A stretch of 18,002 bases of DNA from Bacillota bacterium (GTDB taxonomy: Bacteria; Bacillota; Clostridia; Oscillospirales; Ruminococcaceae), in assembly GCA_023396215.1 (NCBI GenBank), contig JAEWWW010000100.1, positions 1 through 18,002 of the forward strand, written 5' to 3'. The position numbers and the translations under genes are program-made. The notes beneath the pieces are model-generated. The model was not told where the DNA came from, searched no databases, and saw only the letters and a list, made by a program, of their open reading frames with translations. The stretch's first letter is position 1, and every line of letters begins with the position of its first letter. Shown here one piece after another: positions 14,948-18,002 of the stretch.

Positions 14948-15781
14948 ATGGCTATACAGCTTGCAACAAAATACCTGCCCTATGTGGATGAGTTGTTCAC
15001 CACAGAAAGCAAAAAATCACTGGTCACTAATAATAACTTTGACTGGACAGGCGCAAAAACGGTTAAGGTTTACAAAATCAGTACTTCCCAAATGAACGAC
15101 TATAACCGCCCCGGTGATGGTGCGCATTGGTCACGCTATGGTGAAGTCAAGGGATTGGACGCCGCAACCGAAGACTTTACAATAACGAGAGACCGTTCGT
15201 TCACGTTCGCTATTGACAAGCTGGACACAGATGAGACTGCTCAGCAGCTACAGGCGGCTTCTGCATTGGCTAGGCAGTTGCGTGAAGTGGTTATCCCGGA
15301 AGTGGATTCCTATACCTACAGCGTGATGTGTGCTAACGCCGGGACGAAGCCCGAAGCAATAGCCTTGACTAAGGACAACATCTTCACCGAAATCCTGACC
15401 GCCAACAACACTTTAGATAACGCCGAAGCCCCGGAAACCGGGAGGTATCTTATTGTAACGCCTGATATTTACGTTCTGATGAAGCAGGACAAGAATATCA
15501 TCATGGAGACAAACATAGCCAATGAAATGCGGCTCAGAGGCGTTATAGCGATGATTGACGGGCTGGGGGTTATCAAAGTACCTGCTAACCGTCTACCCGC
15601 CAAATTCGGCTTTATGGTGGCTCACGGCGTGGCAACGGTCGTTCCGACGAAACTTGAAGATTACAAGATTCATCAAGACCCGCCCGGCATTTCCGGCGCA
15701 TTGGTCGAGGGGCGTATCAACTATGATGCCTTCGTATTGGATAACAAGGCAAACGCCTTGTATTATCAGGTGCAGGTTTAA
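14948..15781 (+). CDS. Phage major capsid protein
   Basis: A 277-residue shell protein resembling major capsid proteins of Firmicute siphophages: the N-terminal LATKYLPYVDELFTTESKK, the tract DWTGAKTVKVYKIST, the conserved TRDRSFTFAIDKLDTDET segment (about 79-95) and a C-terminal domain ending ALYYQVQV. An HK97-like fold is expected. The start follows AAAGGAGAG. It is intact and uninterrupted, and its base composition is less GC-rich than the flanking bacterial genes, as expected for acquired DNA. It is the last gene of the cassette: a strong hairpin begins 14 nt after its stop, and no head-completion or tail genes follow. Confidence 0.88.
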   Translation: MAIQLATKYLPYVDELFTTESKKSLVTNNNFDWTGAKTVKVYKISTSQMNDYNRPGDGAHWSRYGEVKGLDAATEDFTITRDRSFTFAIDKLDTDETAQQLQAASALARQLREVVIPEVDSYTYSVMCANAGTKPEAIALTKDNIFTEILTANNTLDNAEAPETGRYLIVTPDIYVLMKQDKNIIMETNIANEMRLRGVIAMIDGLGVIKVPANRLPAKFGFMVAHGVATVVPTKLEDYKIHQDPPGISGALVEGRINYDAFVLDNKANALYYQVQV

Positions 15782-15794
15782 GCGGTAAGCACAA

Positions 15795-15839
15795 TTCCCC
15801 TGCTGATACTCCGCAAAATAAGGAGTATTAGCAGGGGAA
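15795..15839 (+). terminator. Strong hairpin after the capsid gene
   Basis: An 18-bp stem (15795-15812 with 15822-15839, a single wobble) and a 9-nt loop; the GC-rich outer part is CCCCTGC/GCAGGGG. No T-run follows directly, so it may act as an RNA-stabilising 3' end or a pause rather than a textbook terminator. It starts 14 nt after the capsid stop codon. Confidence 0.6.
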
Positions 15840-15845
15840 CCGCCA

Positions 15846-15893
15846 TTTTAGCCTGATTAAAGCGGCGTTAAAGCCCTGTTAAACAGGCTAAAA
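15846..15893. terminator. Second hairpin with TTTTAGCCTG arms
   Basis: TTTTAGCCTG (15846-15855) and its exact complement CAGGCTAAAA (15884-15893) are 28 nt apart, six bases after the previous hairpin. The terminal T/A tracts would give a U-run on either strand, so this could be a bidirectional terminator with a long loop, or the end of a mobile unit. Confidence 0.45.
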
Positions 15894-16180
15894 TAATCCA
15901 TTTAGCTATAAAGTATTCGAGCACGAAATCTTTATTATGGTTATAATATAACGTATTTAGTTATAAAACAACCGAAAACAAAATAGTTTTTCACATTTTA
16001 CGGCTAGTTTCCGCATCCGTTTTAGCTTTTTACGCAAGTATTTTGGGATATTACTTTTATATACGGTTTTTTACGCTTAATTACGGTTTGCCCGGTCAGA
16101 GTTAAATTTTGCTCGGTCAGCAACAATTATGTGCAAAATTTGAAAGAACAACTTGGTTTGCTGGAATAGGAGGAAGGATT
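15894..16180. other. AT-rich gene-free region with short repeats
   Basis: The most AT-rich stretch of the window and part of the 399-bp gap between the capsid gene and the membrane-protein operon. TTTAGCTATAAAG (15901) recurs as TTTAGTTATAAAA (15956), and TTTTACG occurs at 15996, 16028 and 16069, with a related TTACGG at 16081. There is no open frame of note. A TATAAT at 15942-15947 lacks a matching -35. It may mark the edge of the acquired DNA or a control region for the following operon. Confidence 0.5.
16087..16120 (+). promoter_or_regulatory. 13-bp direct repeat spaced 21 bp, upstream of the membrane-protein operon
   Basis: TTTGCCCGGTCAG (16087-16099) and TTTGCTCGGTCAG (16108-16120) differ at one base and are exactly 21 bp apart, two turns of the helix, so a dimeric protein would bind the same face. 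Direct repeats with this spacing are typical of LytTR-domain regulators. The pair ends 60 bp before the first gene. No clear -10 is visible between them. Confidence 0.45.
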
Positions 16181-16672
16181 ATGCGCCATCGATTTGAGGA
16201 TAGCGGCTTTGCCGGCCTGTATCTGTGGACTGCCAAGGCGAAATACACCATGGGCATTTTCTTTTTGATGTTTGCTCTTGTATATTTGCTTTTTGGAATG
16301 ATCGATGAGGGGGCTGATCATCTGTTGGATTTTTTCACCGCGATCCAAATGATGTTTGCCTGCTTTTTCATCGGCATCGCCCAGCAAGGCATTGTGCCAA
16401 AGGAAAAGCTGACGAAGGCCCGCGGCGTCCTGTGGATTATCGTTAGTGTGCTGATAACCCTGTCCTTCAGCCTGATGTTTGGGTGGTTCTCCGCCTTTCC
16501 ATCCTGGTGTCTTATCCTGTTCCTTGTGCTTTTGGCGATGGGGATGGCAGCGCTACTGCTGGGTCACTACATCGAGCTGCACCGGGAGACGCGGACGCTG
16601 AACCGACAGCTTGAAAAATTCCAAAGACAAGGGAAAGAGGGGAGGGGTAACGATGCCGGTCATCCAGATTGA
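16181..16672 (+). CDS. Four-helix membrane protein of unknown function
   Basis: 163 residues with four predicted membrane helices (about 22-41, 52-71, 82-101 and 108-130) and a charged C-terminal tail (HRETRTLNRQLEKFQRQGKEG) that could form a short coiled coil in the cytosol. I do not recognise a defined family. Size and helix layout recall DUF3021-type proteins that accompany LytTR regulators and ABC-2 exporters, which would suit the direct repeat upstream, but no signature residue proves it. The ATG at 16181 follows AGGAGGAAGG; an earlier in-frame ATG at 16109 has no ribosome site. Its end overlaps the ATPase gene by 20 nt, so it belongs to the exporter operon, perhaps as an accessory or sensing subunit. 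Confidence 0.75.
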   Translation: MRHRFEDSGFAGLYLWTAKAKYTMGIFFLMFALVYLLFGMIDEGADHLLDFFTAIQMMFACFFIGIAQQGIVPKEKLTKARGVLWIIVSVLITLSFSLMFGWFSAFPSWCLILFLVLLAMGMAALLLGHYIELHRETRTLNRQLEKFQRQGKEGRGNDAGHPD

Positions 16673-17522
16673 AAACTTAAAAAAGAACTATGGCAAGCAT
16701 GTCGGCACAAGGGACGTCACCTTTTCGGTGGAGCAGGGTGAAATCTTTGGCTTTGTCGGCCCCAACGGCGCAGGCAAATCCACCACCCTCAAGGCGCTGA
16801 TGGGCTTTATCCTCCCCAGCGGCGGAACCGCTTCTATCCGCGGGCTGGATGTGGTGCGGGAAAGCAAAAAAATCAAGTCCTTTACCGGCTATGTGTCCAG
16901 CGATGTGCGCCTGTACCCGGATATGCGGGTGGGCGAGCTGCTGCGGCGCAACGCCGCCTTCTACGGGGGCGGTTTCACCGATGAGACCAATCGCCTGTGC
17001 GCCTTGTTTGAAATTGACGCAGGCAAGCGCTTTCATGAGCTTTCCACCGGAAACAAGAAAAAGGTGTCCATCCTCTGCGCCCTGCAGCCGGGACCAAGGG
17101 TCATTATCCTGGACGAGCCGACAAACGGCCTCGACCCGGTGATGCAAAGAACCTTGTTTACGGAGCTGAAACGACAGACGCAGGGCGGCGCCACCGTGCT
17201 GCTGTCCAGCCACAATCTTGCCGAGGTACAGGAATATTGCGGACGTGTCGCCTTCATTAAGGACGGCAGTATTCTGGCAATAACCGACCTGACCGAGGCT
17301 GCCGCGCCGCGAAAAATCATCACCGTCACGGGCGGCGGCGCGCTTCCCGATGAACTGGAGCTGGTGGGCCGGGAGGGGCAAAAACGCGTCCTGCGCTCCG
17401 CGCTCAGCGGCCGCGCCCTGCTGGACGCTTTGGCGGCGCTCGCTCCCGAGGACTTTACTGTGGAGAACGAAAGCATGGAGGAGCACTTTTGGCAGCTTTA
17501 TGGAAAGGAGGACAACCGATGA
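16653..17522 (+). CDS. ABC transporter ATP-binding protein, BcrA/YtrB/CcmA-like
   Basis: Cytosolic ATPase subunit (289 residues) of an ABC-2-type exporter. Walker A is GPNGAGKST (36-44), Walker B VIILDEPTNGLDP (150-162) and the switch histidine lies in SSHN (about 187). The signature is LSTGNKKK (130-137) rather than LSGGQ, and the usual Q-loop glutamine is replaced in GYVSSDVRLYPD (about 79-90); both variants occur in this exporter subgroup, so activity is still expected. A C-terminal extension (about 220-289) is typical of the drug and bacteriocin exporter type. The ATG at 16653 follows GAGGGG within the preceding gene; a longer frame from 16611 has no family similarity in its first residues. 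Its TGA overlaps the permease ATG. Confidence 0.92.
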   Translation: MPVIQIENLKKNYGKHVGTRDVTFSVEQGEIFGFVGPNGAGKSTTLKALMGFILPSGGTASIRGLDVVRESKKIKSFTGYVSSDVRLYPDMRVGELLRRNAAFYGGGFTDETNRLCALFEIDAGKRFHELSTGNKKKVSILCALQPGPRVIILDEPTNGLDPVMQRTLFTELKRQTQGGATVLLSSHNLAEVQEYCGRVAFIKDGSILAITDLTEAAAPRKIITVTGGGALPDELELVGREGQKRVLRSALSGRALLDALAALAPEDFTVENESMEEHFWQLYGKEDNR

Positions 17523-18002
17523 ACGTCTTTTCTATGGAAGTACGTAATCTGCGCAAAAGCGCGCTGGTCAGCACGCTGTCAATCGGCTCCGCCATCTTTG
17601 CTATGCTGGCCTTTTTTCCGGCCATGCAGACCGAATCCATGCAGGCGCTGGCGGGGGCAAAGCTGGAAGGAATCGACCCCGCGCTTTTGGCGGCGCTGGG
17701 GCTGAGCGAGCTTGTGGACTTCACCGTTATCACAAATTTCTTTGGCTATGTCCTTCAGTTCATTACTTTGGCAATCATGGTAACCGTGACCCAGCGGGCG
17801 GTGGGCCTGCTGACCAAGGAGGAGGCGGACGGCACCATCGAATACCTGTGCGCAAAGCCCGTGTCCCGCACAGAGATATTCTGCCAGAAGGGGCTGGCGC
17901 ATGTGGTGTTGTTCCTTGCCGCTTCGGTGGTGTGGACGATTGTGACCGTGGCGGGCTATCTGTTGTTCAGCGAATACGCCTTTGGCGAAGCGGTGAAGGA
18001 GG
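17519..18002 (+). CDS. ABC-2 type transporter permease (3' end outside the window)
   Basis: The start of a membrane subunit; 161 codons are present and the frame is open at the window edge. It begins MNVFSMEVRNLRKSALV, with the positively charged N-terminus usual in ABC-2 permeases, then a helix (about 17-34), an extracellular stretch, a second helix (FGYVLQFITLAIMVTV, about 75-93), the cytosolic coupling segment KEEADGTIEYLCAKPVSRTEI (split around 99-119) and a third helix (about 124-150). The EEADGTIEYL and KPVSR elements are characteristic of this family. The start codon overlaps the ATPase stop (ATGA, 17519-17522) with AAAGGAGG upstream, so the two are coupled and form one exporter. Confidence 0.88.
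   Translation, partial: MNVFSMEVRNLRKSALVSTLSIGSAIFAMLAFFPAMQTESMQALAGAKLEGIDPALLAALGLSELVDFTVITNFFGYVLQFITLAIMVTVTQRAVGLLTKEEADGTIEYLCAKPVSRTEIFCQKGLAHVVLFLAASVVWTIVTVAGYLLFSEYAFGEAVKE

Noticed and set aside
15795..15893. Attachment-site or transposon-end pair for the phage cassette
   Set aside because: The hairpin arms are not repeated at the left junction near 13628, so no matching ends can be shown within the window.
16677..17486. Minus-strand 269-codon frame opposite the ABC ATPase
   Set aside because: Antisense of an ATPase with all main motifs; shadow frame.

Overview
The window suggests a chromosomal segment of a moderately GC-rich Firmicute, most likely a gut Clostridia/Oscillospiraceae-type anaerobe. 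The reasons are strong AGGAGG-type ribosome sites before nearly every gene, a formate/nitrite channel, LacI- and TetR-controlled operons, FtsX- and ABC-2-type exporters, and Gram-positive phage capsid genes. The species assignment is inference; nothing in the window names it.

Layout. (1) 1-1142: a formate/nitrite-family channel on the minus strand with a downstream terminator and an extended -10 promoter overlapped by a palindrome. (2) 1143-1847: no gene, but three tandem copies of a ~146-bp hairpin-rich repeat. (3) 1848-5634: a minus-strand LacI-type regulator facing a plus-strand operon of nucleoside hydrolase, ribulose/allulose-phosphate 3-epimerase and RpiB-type isomerase. Three near-identical 14-bp palindromes lie in the divergent region, each placed on a plausible promoter. 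(4) 5635-5957: convergent hairpins, no gene. (5) 5958-10964: a tightly coupled minus-strand operon, TetR regulator > MFS exporter > 772-residue FtsX-type permease > ATPase, with a 29-bp palindrome on its promoter. (6) 10965-11384: no intact gene; a 23-bp-arm hairpin abuts what looks like a degenerate alanine tRNA. (7) 11385-13650: a second MFS exporter overlapping the C-terminal third of a PEP-synthase/rifampin-phosphotransferase-like enzyme that has lost its N-terminal domains. (8) 13628-15781: a plus-strand phage-derived cassette (Mor-type regulator without a clear start, gp10/gpG-like morphogenesis protein, scaffold, major capsid protein) with no terminase, portal or tail genes. (9) 15782-16180: two strong hairpins, then AT-rich DNA ending in a 13-bp direct repeat spaced 21 bp apart. 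(10) 16181-18002: four-helix membrane protein, ABC ATPase and the start of an ABC-2 permease, cut by the window edge.

How the genes work together. The hydrolase, isomerase and epimerase fit a nucleoside-to-pentose-phosphate salvage route: base removal, then (after a kinase not encoded here) ribose-5-P to ribulose-5-P to xylulose-5-P. They are probably repressed by the divergent LacI protein, although two of the three sites also match the CcpA cre consensus perfectly. The TetR operon is best read as a self-regulated export or resistance module. The most unusual region is the capsid-only cassette placed exactly where the PEP-utilizing enzyme gene is broken. It is either a decayed prophage or a retained capsid module.
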